Of a DNA stretch of 64,000 bases, positions 52,014-64,000 are shown piece by piece. The notes under the pieces are model-generated. The model saw only the letters and a list, made by a program, of their open reading frames with translations. It made no database searches and was not told where the DNA came from. A program made the translations under genes and the position numbers. The DNA comes from Auanema rhodensis (Eukaryota > Nematoda > Chromadorea > Rhabditida > Rhabditidae): assembly GCA_964057225.1 (NCBI GenBank), contig OZ059899.1, forward strand, positions 6,200,001 through 6,264,000, in the 5' to 3' direction. Within the stretch, counting starts at the first letter, position 1. Each line of letters starts with the position of its first letter.

Positions 52014-53946
52014 CTTAGCAACCAACATGAAACAGATTTATTGCCTCGTTGTTTAAATTTCGAAAATATTTTAAAACAGGGATGAAATAATTGAAATGAA
52101 TAGTATTGTTAGAGGGAAATACGAAATATGTACTTGTTATGTTGAAAATTACTTTTGAAAAAAATGTGAAAATGACAAATGGATATTCAGATGTCATAAG
52201 AAACACTATTACTAATAGTAATAATAGTATAGATATAGGATAACAAAAATTAAGAAATATATAAAAATTAGAAAGCTAAAAGAATAAAAGAGAGAGAGAG
52301 AAAGATAGAGAGAGGGAGAGATATGATATTGTTCGAAATAGAAATAAAACGTTTTCCAATTACAATCGTCTTTGACGTATTACAAAGAGAAAAAGTTCAA
52401 TTATATTCTTTGATTGTAGTTTTATTTTAGTATTTCAATGTCAGCAAAAAAAAGTTTAAATCAACTTTTTAAAGTTTAGTATAAAGAACTAGGAACCATT
52501 AAAACTTCCTTGTAAAAGAAGATGGTTTTTTTATGTTTCAAAGATTGTTATAGTGGATAGACATATGGGGATTCCCCCAAAGCCATAAATAGGACAGGTC
52601 AGATAGTAAAAAGCCTACAACAGGTTTGATGAATAATGTGTTGCAGTATTTTCATGAGAAAATGAAAAGAGAAAAAGAAAATGAAGAGATCTTTGCCTAA
52701 TAAATGGTAGATGAATTAGCTCAGAAAATGAAAAATTTAATAGAAGGGGCCAAGTTTCTATCAAAAAAAATCAAAAACATTACAATGATATTGTGAGATC
52801 GTTAACAAATATCTTAAAAAAATGGGTTTGTTAGACGCAAGAAAACATAAAAGAAGAATGTTTGAGAATGGAAATTTCTTAGTTGTTGCCCCTCTTCTCA
52901 TCTTTTCATTTTACTCCATATAAGCACTTCAAAATTTGAAGAAAACACGGAAACATTGGCTTTCTCATCCACAAATCAACATACATAAATTTTCTCCAAA
53001 AATAGATACATTTTATTTGAAATTTTATTTCTTCCTTTTTAAAAAAAATTCAAATTTCTTGTTCTCTTCTCTTTTCTTCTGATGTTGTTATTGGAAATCT
53101 ATTCCTTTATTCAATGTTATTCTATAAACAGCTTTAACCATTAGAAATAATATAAATTGATATTGATGGTTTACTAGAAATAATCTTCGTTAAATGATCT
53201 GAAGCTTAAAACAATTTGTTGAATACAATGTGTTGCTTTCCCATATGTGGTATATGACCATGAACTACTTTAACGTTCAAATATTATAAGCAAAAGCTGT
53301 ATTCTTACCAAAGCCTTTGCGGCTCATTCTCAACTATTATAATTGCCTCTTTTAGCTTATTGGACACATCGTCTCTTGAGCACGAAAAGCCAAGCCGCCA
53401 TAGCTTTCTTTCCTTCTAAATCCTTTTGTCATTAAATGGCCAAGGGTTCTAACAAAATTAACAACAGATAACTATCTGTAACATGTTGAAACATGTTTTA
53501 ATTTGTTGTTTTTCTGTTTGGAAGATGAAAAATAAGGTAATGAACTATTGTCTTGATCTCGCAATTGTTATGAAAATCATCTGAATGTCCCAACTTAACC
53601 GGAAAGTGGGTGCGAGTGAACTATACACAGAGAAGTAAAGAGGGTTAGTTGATGTAAAAACCAGTACTAACGACAACATCAGTTTACTCTCATTCTCACT
53701 ACCAATACTGCATCATCAACCATACGCATCTGAGGCATACATCGTCTATACATGTAACAGCTATTGAATGAACCAATACTAATTGATCATGATGAGAATT
53801 GTCATTTTATAATTAGACTAAATGATAATGAGTATCATTAAATAGACAAAAAATAAGCTTTTTTTCTTGTTTAATATTTCTTTTTAATAATAATAGTTGA
53901 ATATATAGGCCAGAGAGACAGTTACTCAACAATGAAGAGAAGAAAT

Positions 53947-53990
<44 letters not shown>
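53947..53990. repeat. (GA)n microsatellite
   Basis: Near-pure GA repeat inside the purine-rich tract 53940-54000. Confidence 0.95.
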
Positions 53991-53992
<2 letters not shown>

Positions 53993-55775
53993 GAGGGAAA
54001 TATGGCAATTCGAATTGGAAAAATGCAAGAAAACAGAAGAAAATTTCAAAATTGACAAGAAGATAATATTACAACGCAGCTTGAAAGTTAACATTGGCTT
54101 TTCTGAGGTGTAAAACTGCAAAGTGCAAATACATTTTCACTCAACACTGCATGAAGTTGATGTAAATGCCAACATGTACGTCGTCTGGCTTCATCTCGAG
54201 AGTGATTGACATCGTGCACGTTAACGAACTTATGTGTTTTGTGAAATGTAGTATAAATCTGACAGAACTTCGTAACATTAAAGAAATAGTATTCAGTTAA
54301 ATGAGTGATAAAAGAAAAATAAATGTCTAGCCAAGCAGGCACATGCTGTGTTAGTCCTGTTCTTCCAAGTGCCTTATGCCTAAGATGGCTTTTTCTTTGA
54401 TTGACAAAAGCAATGTAAGGGGTTGGCAAATAAATAGAATTTTTAAAAAAAATGATAAAATTTATGAATTTTTAAAGAAACGAAAAATCAATATGAAAAT
54501 AATATTAAAAGAGAGAATAATCATGATACTTGATGCATTATAACAACTCTTATTCAAATGTTATTTATACTTTTACCTACAAAACCTGCAAAAAAAATGA
54601 AATGATGAATAGATCTCATTCATACAGAATAATAAGGATTTAGATAATTAAAAAAAACATTTAAAATGTTCTTCATAAGATGAATTTACAAAAGAAAACT
54701 CAATGAATAAAGTATTCTGTGACTGAATGAAATGCTTTCATGATAATGATGTGAATCATTCAAAGATGATATCAACTAAGAAACTAAACCAATGTTCTAT
54801 GTTGAAATCATATATGCATAGTAAAATAAATAGTTAAAGTAACTATATATATATAGTAATATATTCTGGAATCAAAGGATAAAAATCATTTCATATATTG
54901 TATTTACTTGCGGTCACTTTTCATTATATTATGCAAGTAAAATTATTTTAGTCAATTCTAAGTTTTCACAAGAAAATATTTAATTCTGCTGATTTGGGAA
55001 ATATATACAAGATAAGAAGAGAAAGAATTTGAAAAGAAAAAATTAGATATGATTCAATAGAATTTTGAAGAAATAAAATACGGAAACTTCATGTAAACTA
55101 ATAATACTGAGAAGCTTAATTGATATCATGCTGGCTTATAATAAAGCACAACATTCGTGACATCAATGAGATTGATGAAGTCCTAATCTCAAGCAATGCA
55201 ATCTTTTGCTTGTCAATTTGGAAGAAAATTGAAAACGGAATAGGAAAGAAAGGAAAATGATCAAAATATACGATATCTATCCAGCCTTTGAATATATTTT
55301 TTTTCTCAAATGTGGTCGGCAATTTAATGCTGTGTACGTGTTGTTCTGTGCATGATCTTTGAGCTTGTGCACATTTCAGCTAATGAAATTTGCTAGACGA
55401 ACAAGGTCATAAAGCCAAGTGCATAATTAGAAATGTTGGTCTAGCCTTCATACCATATCATGCTCCTGATGAATAAATTTAATAGATGAATGTTAAGACT
55501 AAGTGCAAGACGTTGTTGCAAATATTGCAGAAACTAAGAAGAAGAAGAAGAAGAAATCATTTAAAGAAGTTAGGGAATGGTAAAATGTAAACGTAATAAT
55601 GAAAAAATGAGAATAACCGTTTTGTACTTTCTTTCAATACAAAAGAAATTATTTAAAATGTGCGTTACATGTCAGGTTCACGTGAAAGTTCACGTATTCA
55701 CAATAGGTAAATAGCCATATGAAATTTAAAAAAAAGTACAAAATGAATATAACAATAAGACTACTTTTTAAAAGT

Positions 55776-55779
<4 letters not shown>

Positions 55780-55814
<35 letters not shown>

Positions 55815-55824
55815 TATATATATA
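55780..55824. repeat. (TA)n microsatellite
   Basis: TA repeat with a few phase breaks near its right end. Confidence 0.95.
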
Positions 55825-58800
55825 GTAATGTATATAAATCGCAATTATTCATACAAATGTTCAAAAATTGAAAATGAAGTAATTTATATACGTATAGAAA
55901 TATACTTTCTATGTATGTATGTATGTACATATATATATATATATAGGTTTATAGTTAATGACAAGCAATATTCATCAATCAATTGTTAAATACTACAATT
56001 ATTATTATTTGCTACAACGAGAAAGCATAAATTTAAGCTATGACTACGAAATAGAAAAGGAATATTTCATAAGTATGAAAGTGGCATTGCTGTACTTTAA
56101 AGATGCATTATAAGAAGGCATTGTTCTATTTTTAATTAGAAGTAGTTAGATATTCATTTGACTAAAAAAAGGAAAAAAAAGGACAGCAGAAACTACAACA
56201 GCTTTTATTTTTTTTTGTGAAACTTTTTAAGTAAATGAATAATTCAATCTGCTTGGAGTTAGCAAACCAGCCAGGAATTCATAGACAGACTCGAAAAAAG
56301 AACTTTCATTTCAATTTCAACCTGAAGGATACTTCAATCTTCCAGAAAATTGTAGTTTCAAGCTTTTTGAACTAATTGGCTTGAAATGCAATCGGTCAGC
56401 TTTAAAAGAGAACTAGAGAAAAACTAATATTCTTTGAAAGATTTTTAGAAAAATGCCTTTACTGCAATCATGAAAACGAAAATAGCTTCTGATTCCTCAA
56501 GTTGGTAAGCAAAAAGATTGTCGATTAGATGAAGACGATAGAGAAAAAGAGAGAAAACGAAGACAAAATGCACATCAATCGTTGTCTGGAAAGAAAACTG
56601 GCAGACTAATCTGGCTATGAGCACAAAGAAAAGTGGTAGCAAAATCAGAGAAAAGATAGATAAGGATGATGGGATAGAAAGATGCCGATGAGAAACAGAC
56701 TACAGATGACTGTGATTTTTAAATGTCTTTTCCCTTAACATATCTTTTTTCAGTCTGCTACTTAACACATCTTTCACGAGATTTGCAAAAACATCACAAC
56801 TATTACTGACTATCAGCTCTGCAACATCTCATCTTTTCCATAGCTGATATCAGTTTCTTTTATTTAAGAATACATACGAATATAGCAAGACAGAGATTTC
56901 AATTCCTGGTTAAGTTGAAAATCACGTTTACCTTTCAAAAGAATACATAATAGTAAATATTGTGTATAAAAGTTGTTTTACAGTGTTTAGAGATTACTCT
57001 TCACCTCATTCATCATAATGGCAGTAATTCCAGTGTTTTTTCTTTCAAACATTTTACTCAAAGAAAGAAAAAGAATGAAATACAACTAGTAAACATTATG
57101 ATAACTATATCACTGTTTGAACTTTTATATTTTTGATTCAAGTTGATCCGTATAATCTAATAAACTAGATAAATGTATTGGATTTTAAAATATAGTTAGT
57201 TATCAATATAATTTCAGTAGATAGAATTGTATTTGATTAACGAAAAAAGAAATATGTAGAAGACAAATTAGAAAAGATTAAAACGGTAAAGTTTCTTTTC
57301 TATAAATAGTTAAATACATATTGATGTATATAAATCGCAGATGCAATTGCAAAAAAACGTTTATCATAAGAATTTTTTGTGTTACTGGCTTGGGGTCAAA
57401 AGCAAATCATAGGACAATCAGAGTTTAAACATATTTTTTTCTCTATTTTTCTATTCAAACGGTTATAGCTGTGTTTAAACATAAAAATGATATCAATTCA
57501 AAGGCTTGTTATCAAAGATTTATGAATTACCATTAAGATTCATTTTCAAAAAAGAATTCTATATGTTCTTATGATTTAAGTAGCTAGTCAAAGAGTCCTA
57601 GAATCAAAAAAAAATGAAACAAGAATGATGGGGTGAGAGAAACATCTCAGCCATAAATGGTAATAACTATTATATCAAAGCATTATAGTTAAGTTGTATG
57701 ATGAAGTAATGAAAAGAAAAAAAAACTTTTTTTGCTATTTAAGAAGATCATTGATGAACTTGATGAATCAAATGTGTTTATTAGAAATTAATGATGTCTA
57801 CATTGCAGAATTTTTGAGATTTAATCATTATCCAAGTAGGTTAATAGTACAAACTATTATATCAAAACAAATAATAGTTCATCTATTTTTAATACAAGAA
57901 ATACAAAAATTTATTCTTTTATATATTTAAAAATATAAAAATTCACGTACCCAATTCGAATGCTGAAATCCTAAACCAAATCTGCGAAGGTCCTCTAGGT
58001 ATGATGGGGGTGAGTAGGGAGGGAAGGGGGCAAGATAAGGACTGGACCTGTAAATATATTTAATATAGTTAATTCGGAATAATCTGTAAAGAATACATAA
58101 AACAAGGAAGAAAGAAATATAAACATGTAAAAGAATTGAAATGCAATATATGATATAGTTAGTAACATAGTTATATTCAGGAAATATAATGAATATGAAA
58201 GGTTATTGAGCAATATTATTCTATTGCAATATCATATAAAGAATATGTTTACTAGTTTCTGTGACGTTGAATTCAATACACAAACCTATATTGTGTTGTA
58301 CTTTAATAATGAATAAAACTGTTCAAACTACATACTTCTATTAAGAATATTTTATTCTTTTTGATGATATTTGAAAGAATATTGGATGATTGAATTCCTT
58401 TTTCAATCAAAGTCATTTTTTTTCACATGAAAAGAATTGAAAGAAGGGTAAAAAAATGAGAAAGTGCATGAGAATTTCAGAAAAAAAGAATAAAAGATAA
58501 AGTGGACTTGAAGTCGAGTTTTTAATGTGCTCTCATGGCGATTCATAATGATGTTGAAGATGGGAGTTAGTTGCTAAACGATTACGGTCAATTTTCTTTT
58601 TAAATTCTAGAGTTAGTACAAATAAGAATTAAATATAGAAATACATTATACATAATATAGCTATATCATATATTTTCAATAAAAAAAGATTATGGTCTCA
58701 TTTTTTTTTTCGACAAAGTTGATGGTTGATCAATTATAATCAGTGTCCAGCACATTGTTGACAAACAAAACTAGCCGTCTAGAGCAGAAGAACAAAAACC

Positions 58801-59277
58801 AGATGATAGAGAACATTGAGCAAGAACCTTGGCTCATATATTTGCGGAATCAGTATCTCCTTTGTGCATTATTTTTTATGATCCCGAGAGAATATTCAGT
58901 CTGTTGAGCTTGTTCATCTTCTCTATCCTGACATCCAAACTGTTGCATCAGAAACTAAGGCTAAGAAACCACTACATCACTTAACAAAAAGTCCAGTTTC
59001 TAATCAACATTGATAGTATAATGTTGATTTTTTTTGTTTGACAATGGCAATAACAGGATGAACAAGATGATCATTAGATTGAACTCTTGTTTTTGTTGTT
59101 TTTCTCTTCAAAATTGTAATCAGTAAAGTAGTTTACTTAAGACTAACTATATTTTGACCAATATGAGCTAATGATCAAAGAAAAAACAAGAAAAACTCCG
59201 AGAAAATAGAGAAATAATCAGTAATTTCTGAATTAAAATGAAATTGAACACTATAATTCAAGTCTATTTCAAATATA

Positions 59278-59505
59278 TTGTTCGAGGCTTTTGTCGTCGG
59301 TCACTATGATATTGCAAGATTACAATGCTGGAAGTTGATTGACCGCCATGCGATGATGTCAAAGAGGAATCGAAAGCTATCTTGCCTTTTACACATTGGA
59401 ACTTATTCGAGTGGAAAGACAAAAGCTGACAAATATAAAAAATGTATTGAATTGTCTTTGAATTTAGCTTGCGTTGCAGTAAAAGAAATTTGGATAAAAA
59501 AATGA
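59278..59505 (+). CDS. Open frame with protein-like composition, strand uncertain
   Basis: 75 codons open on plus to TGA: HYDIARLQCWKLIDRHAMMS, then a Lys-rich half (SGKTKADKYKKCIELSLNLA). It lacks an upstream ATG at its left end and has no strong acceptor. A 91-codon minus frame (59264-59539) covers the same DNA and is Leu/Ser-rich. The plus frame looks more like protein. A fragment of a decayed mobile-element protein is possible but not shown. Confidence 0.25.
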   Translation: MFEAFVVGHYDIARLQCWKLIDRHAMMSKRNRKLSCLLHIGTYSSGKTKADKYKKCIELSLNLACVAVKEIWIKK

Positions 59506-59964
59506 GTAGAAGCTTTGCGACTTCTTGCAGCATGACCACCAGATGAAACTGAATGATTGTGTCAGCTGGTCGTCGTCTTATTGCTTTTTTTTCTGAATTG
59601 CCCTAGAGCACTTTTGAGCAAAAGTATAAACTGTGTTGGCATATTGAATAGTTTTCCTATACGATCAGAATCATTAAATGCAGTTATTAGGTATATATCT
59701 ATATATTTACGATGGCGATATAATGGATATGAAAAAGTATTTTAATAATCTCTGTTTCTAAGGCCAATACAATGTGAAATTTAATGTGAATTTCTTTAGA
59801 AATAATACAAAGGAGAAATATTAATGTAAGAAGAGATGAAGAAAATCATGTCATTATATATGTTTTTGATAACTTTTAATAGAAAATTTTGATTGCTTCA
59901 AATATGCTATTATAGATGAGATGTTATTCAGAAGTTTTTTGATGTTGTTGGCAGGAAAGTAATT

Positions 59965-60337
59965 TTAGTTAGAATTGAGGAAAAAAATGCTTTTAATAGG
60001 GGCAACCGCTGAATGATACCTCCTATAGCAGTTTTTTGATGATCATTATATTGCGCTGATGGTGATGAGAGACAGAATGTTCTCATTATTGTCGTATACT
60101 TCAGAAGACGTTGATCAATTATGGCCATATTCTTCAATTTGCCGTTATTGTCAACGCCGTCATCACTATGTCATCTTTCCTTTTTTTTTTGTGCTTCTGC
60201 CATTTAGCCATTGCTTCAACCGGTTTCATCAACTTTTTCACAGACACTGTCTGAGAACGAACGTCGTCACGCGATGCCGAAGACGACCACGACGACAATG
60301 AAATCAGAATATAGCGATATATGTTTGTTCGTTCCAT
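59965..60337 (-). CDS. Candidate small gene or exon pair, unknown product
   Basis: From ATG (60337), 67 codons are open to TAA, with a basic middle (SVKKLMKPVEAMAKWQKHKK). A good acceptor GTTCTCAG lies inside at about 60263. Downstream on minus, a second frame with IIDQRLLKYTTIMRTF and SSPSAQYNDHQKTAIG ends at a strong donor GGAG|GTATCA near 59984. A 35-nt intron (GTGATG to TTGAAG) could join them in phase 0. No family is recognised. Confidence 0.3.
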
Positions 60338-61303
60338 TAAAAGTTTTGATCAGATCGAGGACGACCGGATGAATAAAATGAAAAAAATTGAAAAGTAAAC
60401 AAGGAATAGTGATTAGAGATTAGACTAAGAATGTAAAACCATAGCTATACCACAAAACGAACTTTAGAAAACCTATATCTTAACTTTCAATTTCTGCTTT
60501 ACAACAAACTCAACAACGAAAATAACACCAATCTAAACGATTTCAAGAGTTTTCATAATAGACTAGCTGTTGGTTCAAGATTCCAAAAAAAAAGAAGAAA
60601 AGAACTGCTCGATAGAAACTGAATAATACAAACTTACAGTTGAGGACAAATATGAAAGAGTTGAAATTGTAGAATTCTTTTATTATAAAGAAGAAAAACA
60701 GGAAAAGTTTATTAAATTAAATTTTAAAAAAATCAGAAATTTGAAAGACGTAATCGACGTTTTGTAGTTTTTATTCATCGTTTCATTCTTCAATTATCTT
60801 ACTCATTCATTCATATTCTTCAATTTTTTTTTATCTTAAAGTAAATTAAATTTTGTTTTCTTCGTTATATATATAATATTTGAACTATCCGAAAAAAATT
60901 ATCAATATTTGAACAAATTCAATGAAGAAAAAAAAACATTTCATACGTGTATGCGTGAAAGAAGGTTTACTATTGCTCTGTAAATGTTATAAGAGGTTGA
61001 ATTTTTATCATTTTCTTTTCCTGTATTAAAGTTTAAACTATAATTTTAGTTAAATATTTTATGGATTTCTTTCAGAATTAGTTAAATTCAAAAAGAAAAT
61101 ATTTTTAAAGTGAATGTAGAAGAAAGGTTTTCAAAACGAATAAACTACTAATGTTTCCTATAGATCATTTCAATTTGACCATTATGATTGAATATTTAGA
61201 AAAAGAAGTACGAATGGAAATGAAAGAAATGCCATAAAAGCAAAGAAATAAAAAAAAAGATAAAAAAACGAAAAGAAGCACAACGTTTGTAAGTTTATAC
61301 ATG

Positions 61304-61380
61304 AAAGAGAAAGAGAGAGAGAAAGGGAATGAGAGAGGAATGATGGAGAGAGAGAGAGAGAGAAAGAGAAAGAAGAGAGT
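61304..61380. repeat. GA-rich microsatellite tract
   Basis: Imperfect GA repeat; the open frames through it on both strands are low-complexity artefacts. Confidence 0.9.
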
Positions 61381-61422
61381 GAGTAAAGTAGAGAAAAGGG
61401 AAAAGAGTGAAAGAACAGACGA

Positions 61423-61487
61423 GGATACGCGCGATGTTGCACTTTTGGACTTCTTTTGCACAAAACCAAAAATTTTATGTGGAACAT
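61423..61487 (+). CDS. Weak candidate exon upstream of the 61.9-62.2 kb gene
   Basis: After an AACAG acceptor the plus frame is open and reads DEDTRDVALLDFFCTKPKIL; a GTCAGT donor lies near 61488. It is on the right strand and side to precede the exon at 61931. The acceptor sits in a purine-rich tract, which is unfavourable. Confidence 0.2.
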
Positions 61488-61930
61488 GTCAGTTTATACA
61501 CAATTTGAATAACATTTTCCTATCTAGAAAATCGTTAAGCATGTTTTACATGCACCTATAAATTCAAAGAAGCTTCTACAAGTAATGTTAAACTTTGCTA
61601 TACAAAAGCTTCGAAATGTCAAAGTACTGAGACTGTCCTTTCAATCTTTTGCACGAAGCTTTCTCCGGTTTCAAAGAAACATTTCGTAAACATCCTATAG
61701 TAAAGATGGAATAAAATTTTCTTTTCTTATCTGTTCTTTTCCTTCTATTTCTTCTATTTATTTCTCTGCCAATCTAAAGAATTAAATGGCTTTTTCCTAT
61801 ATTTCACTTTAACCCGGAAAGTTTTTTTTTTGTTTTAAATTTCTCGCTATTTTAACCGTTGTTGTAATGGATTGAAGATTTGATACATCAACTCTCATCA
61901 ATAACTTTTGAATTTTGACAAATTTTCTAG

Positions 61931-62151
61931 CGAAAGACAAACTACCGAGGGGCAAGAGCTGGCCGCAAGACACATAACAAACTATGAAGACTTGAGGAAG
62001 GCTGTTTCAGTAAGACATCGACTTCCCTCAGCTGTGAACTAATAGCATTAGACCAATGTCCGCGTTTTGCCCTGGGCAGTTGCTTTGTGTTCAGTCAGCC
62101 ATTTTATATGATGATGAAGCCATGGTGAATAGTGTGGCAGCTTTCAATAAG
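61931..62151 (+). CDS. Two consecutive exons of a plus-strand gene, unknown product (partial)
   Basis: Exon 61931-62009: acceptor AATTTTCTAG, donor TTTCA|GTAAGA, 26 codons (ERQTTEGQELAARHITNYED then LRKAVS). Exon 62095-62151: acceptor GTGTTCAG, donor AATAAG|GTAGAA, 19 codons (SAILYDDEAMVNSVAAFNK). The 85-nt intron joins them exactly in phase 0, and all four splice sites are near consensus. The segment is charged and probably helical. I do not recognise the family; the first exon faintly recalls small-GTPase C-terminal helices, but there is no G-box to support that. Neighbouring exons were not identified. Confidence 0.5.
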
Positions 62152-62159
62152 GTAGAATT

Positions 62160-63629
62160 GCGAATTATGTTATTCTTGGTCCTCTTCTTGGTTCTTAACC
62201 TGACGGAAGAACAGAAAGATGAATGAATTAAGTCCAGAAGCCATCATCAGTTATTTTATGAAATTAAATGTCATTGTTCTGCCATCCAATATACATTTCT
62301 TAGATAATCAGTAGTAAAAATAAAGAAAATAAGACTAATATCTAAAGAAATAACATGAATATACTATATGATATGAGGTTGGATGATTACAATAAGAAGC
62401 AAAGAAACGTGTATTAGTCACTTTTCAACAAGGAAGATAAGATATTGGTAAGGATCAGTTTACAAGAATGATCAGTACTAGGCCATAGCAAAGTAATGTG
62501 TCCAAGGAAAAGAGAAGGGGGCAAATCTGATAAACTAGAGACTCAGCTTCTTGTTCATTGACTTTACTTTAGAATTTGCACGTTAGGAGTTTAATATGTT
62601 ATTCAAGCTGGAATCGTACTACTATTAAGCTTAAGAACCAAGTCCTTTTTATCTGTTCAACTAAAAGTTCATAACAACAACTGAGGGAGAAAGATATTAG
62701 CAAAATTATTTCTTATCTCTATGTATATAATATTTAAAAAAAAATAAGAATATAAGGCTAAATTATAATATCAGCTTATACAGTTATATCTTTTTTTATT
62801 TATAAATTATTAATATTATATTTTATAACTTATAAATATAAAAATATTCAAACTATTTCATCATTTTTCTACTTTTAATATTCATTTTCACAAATTCCCT
62901 TTGATATTGTTGCAATAGATTTTCTTTATGTGTGAATAATTTTTTATGATTTTCATGCTCAAATTTTCAATTTGATTATATTCTGATGAAAACATTGTGA
63001 AAAATAATATTATATTAACCATATAAATAATAATTAACTTATCTTTGAAAATAATTGAAATAGTTAAATGAATTTCACGTGAAAAGTTCATTTTGTTGTA
63101 ATGGATAGTATTTGTGTTCAAGTTAAAGTAAGATGAAGTTTTTTAGAATTCTTGAAAACAGAGTGATAAATTTTCTTTTTTTTTCTTATAAATATATGTA
63201 TGATGAATAGATAAAGGTTAGTTAAGTATCAATAGCATAATATAAATAAAAGTTATTCTAAGATTTCCGGTATTCTGTATGTCCATTGTCCATAACTGCT
63301 TGACTCGTATCAAATGGACTTGTTTGCCAGATATCCAATTTCTTTCATTAGGTTTAAGCATTCAATATAAATAGTAAAAACAGTTCATTTACACATAGAT
63401 CATGAATAATGATCTTTGCCTTTACGAATGGGTCCGTTTACAAATATAAATTGTATGTATTATAAGCATGTGGATCAAGCTTTTTAATAAATTATAATAT
63501 CTATTTCTAATTAAATTTAATCTGTTGAGAGCTACTAAGTAAGAAAGAACAATAAAGATAATTAAGAGTAGAAAATGAGAGGAAGATAAGTAAGAGGGAA
63601 AGAATATAAGAAGACAAAGAAAGAGAGAA

Positions 63630-63697
<68 letters not shown>

Positions 63698-64000
63698 GAG
63701 AGAGAGAAGAAAGATATTATTAAGTATTAATAGTTTAAGATACGGTAAGAAGAGCAAACGAGAATAACAGAAGGTGTGAAATACAATAAAAGAAAAGAAG
63801 AAAGGAAGAAGAATAGGATGTATAAAAGAGATAGTTGATAAACTAGATAAGTTATAAGCTTAACTAAAAAAAACTAAAGTTATATTCTTTATATGAAATA
63901 AGAAATAATTTCTAAAATATAGAATATGTATATATAAAGAAATGAATGATTAATATGGTTTTGAAAATGGTGGTAACAATATTCAGATTACTAATATTAT
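62160..64000. other. AT-rich non-coding end of window
   Basis: No supported gene. Probably intron or flank of the plus-strand candidate. It contains the GA microsatellite at 63631-63708. Confidence 0.5.
63631..63708. repeat. (GA)n microsatellite, about 78 bases
   Basis: Near-pure GA repeat. The minus frame through it is a Ser-Leu artefact. Confidence 0.97.

Larger units (their letters stand above)
51640..59270. other. AT-rich non-coding stretch
   Basis: No supported gene. TA microsatellites at 51986-52013 and 55780-55824, GA microsatellite at 53947-53990. A 113-codon minus frame (54088-54429) and a plus frame at 57694-57930 have no convincing splice context. Confidence 0.5.

Noticed and set aside
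54141-54194. Minus frame with MKPDDVHVGIYINF, recalling the extracellular beta strand of Cys-loop receptor channels
   Set aside because: It ends at a stop after 17 codons, the downstream sequence only fits with a frameshift, and all three frames are open here; resemblance is probably chance.

Overview
This is AT-rich eukaryotic (metazoan) DNA: long non-coding stretches, CT/GA and TA microsatellites, and genes split into small exons. A nematode is the best guess. Introns end in TTTCAG or TTTTAG. The receptor gene at the left edge has 48-69 nt introns and matches the invertebrate muscarinic (GAR) type. The IER gene has short exons with T-rich acceptors. This is inference; the species cannot be read from the window. 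I see no bacterial gene organisation, CRISPR array, rRNA or canonical tRNA gene.

Two genes are solid, both on the minus strand. (1) 1-1729: a muscarinic acetylcholine receptor, eight exons visible, all phases consistent, 332 codons covering TM1 to TM7 before it runs off the left edge. (2) 33245-36720: an immediate-early-response (IER2/IER5-family) gene, with a non-coding first exon at a GC-rich promoter-like island, an ATG-free leader, two coding exons (167 aa) and probably a 1.8 kb 3' UTR ending near an AATAAA at 31458-31463.

The rest is sparse. Small islands of higher GC repeatedly hold short open frames bounded by plausible splice sites, mostly on the minus strand. The best chain runs 20166 to 14320 (minus), with exons that keep frame over several junctions. 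A two-exon piece on the plus strand (61931-62151) has very good splice signals. Weaker candidates lie near 4.8, 10.1-11.2, 26.5-30.2, 40.8, 42.1, 44.2, 47.8, 49.5-51.4 and 59.3-60.3 kb. None of these resembles a family I can name. Short open frames arise easily by chance, so they are exon candidates and not established genes.

Outside coding sequence the most striking objects are two compact GC-rich multi-hairpin elements. One is a 74-nt cloverleaf-like element at 44740-44813. The other is a 67-nt structured element at 36556-36622 inside the first intron of the IER gene. Two-thirds or more of the window is intron or intergenic AT-rich DNA in which I see only simple repeats.
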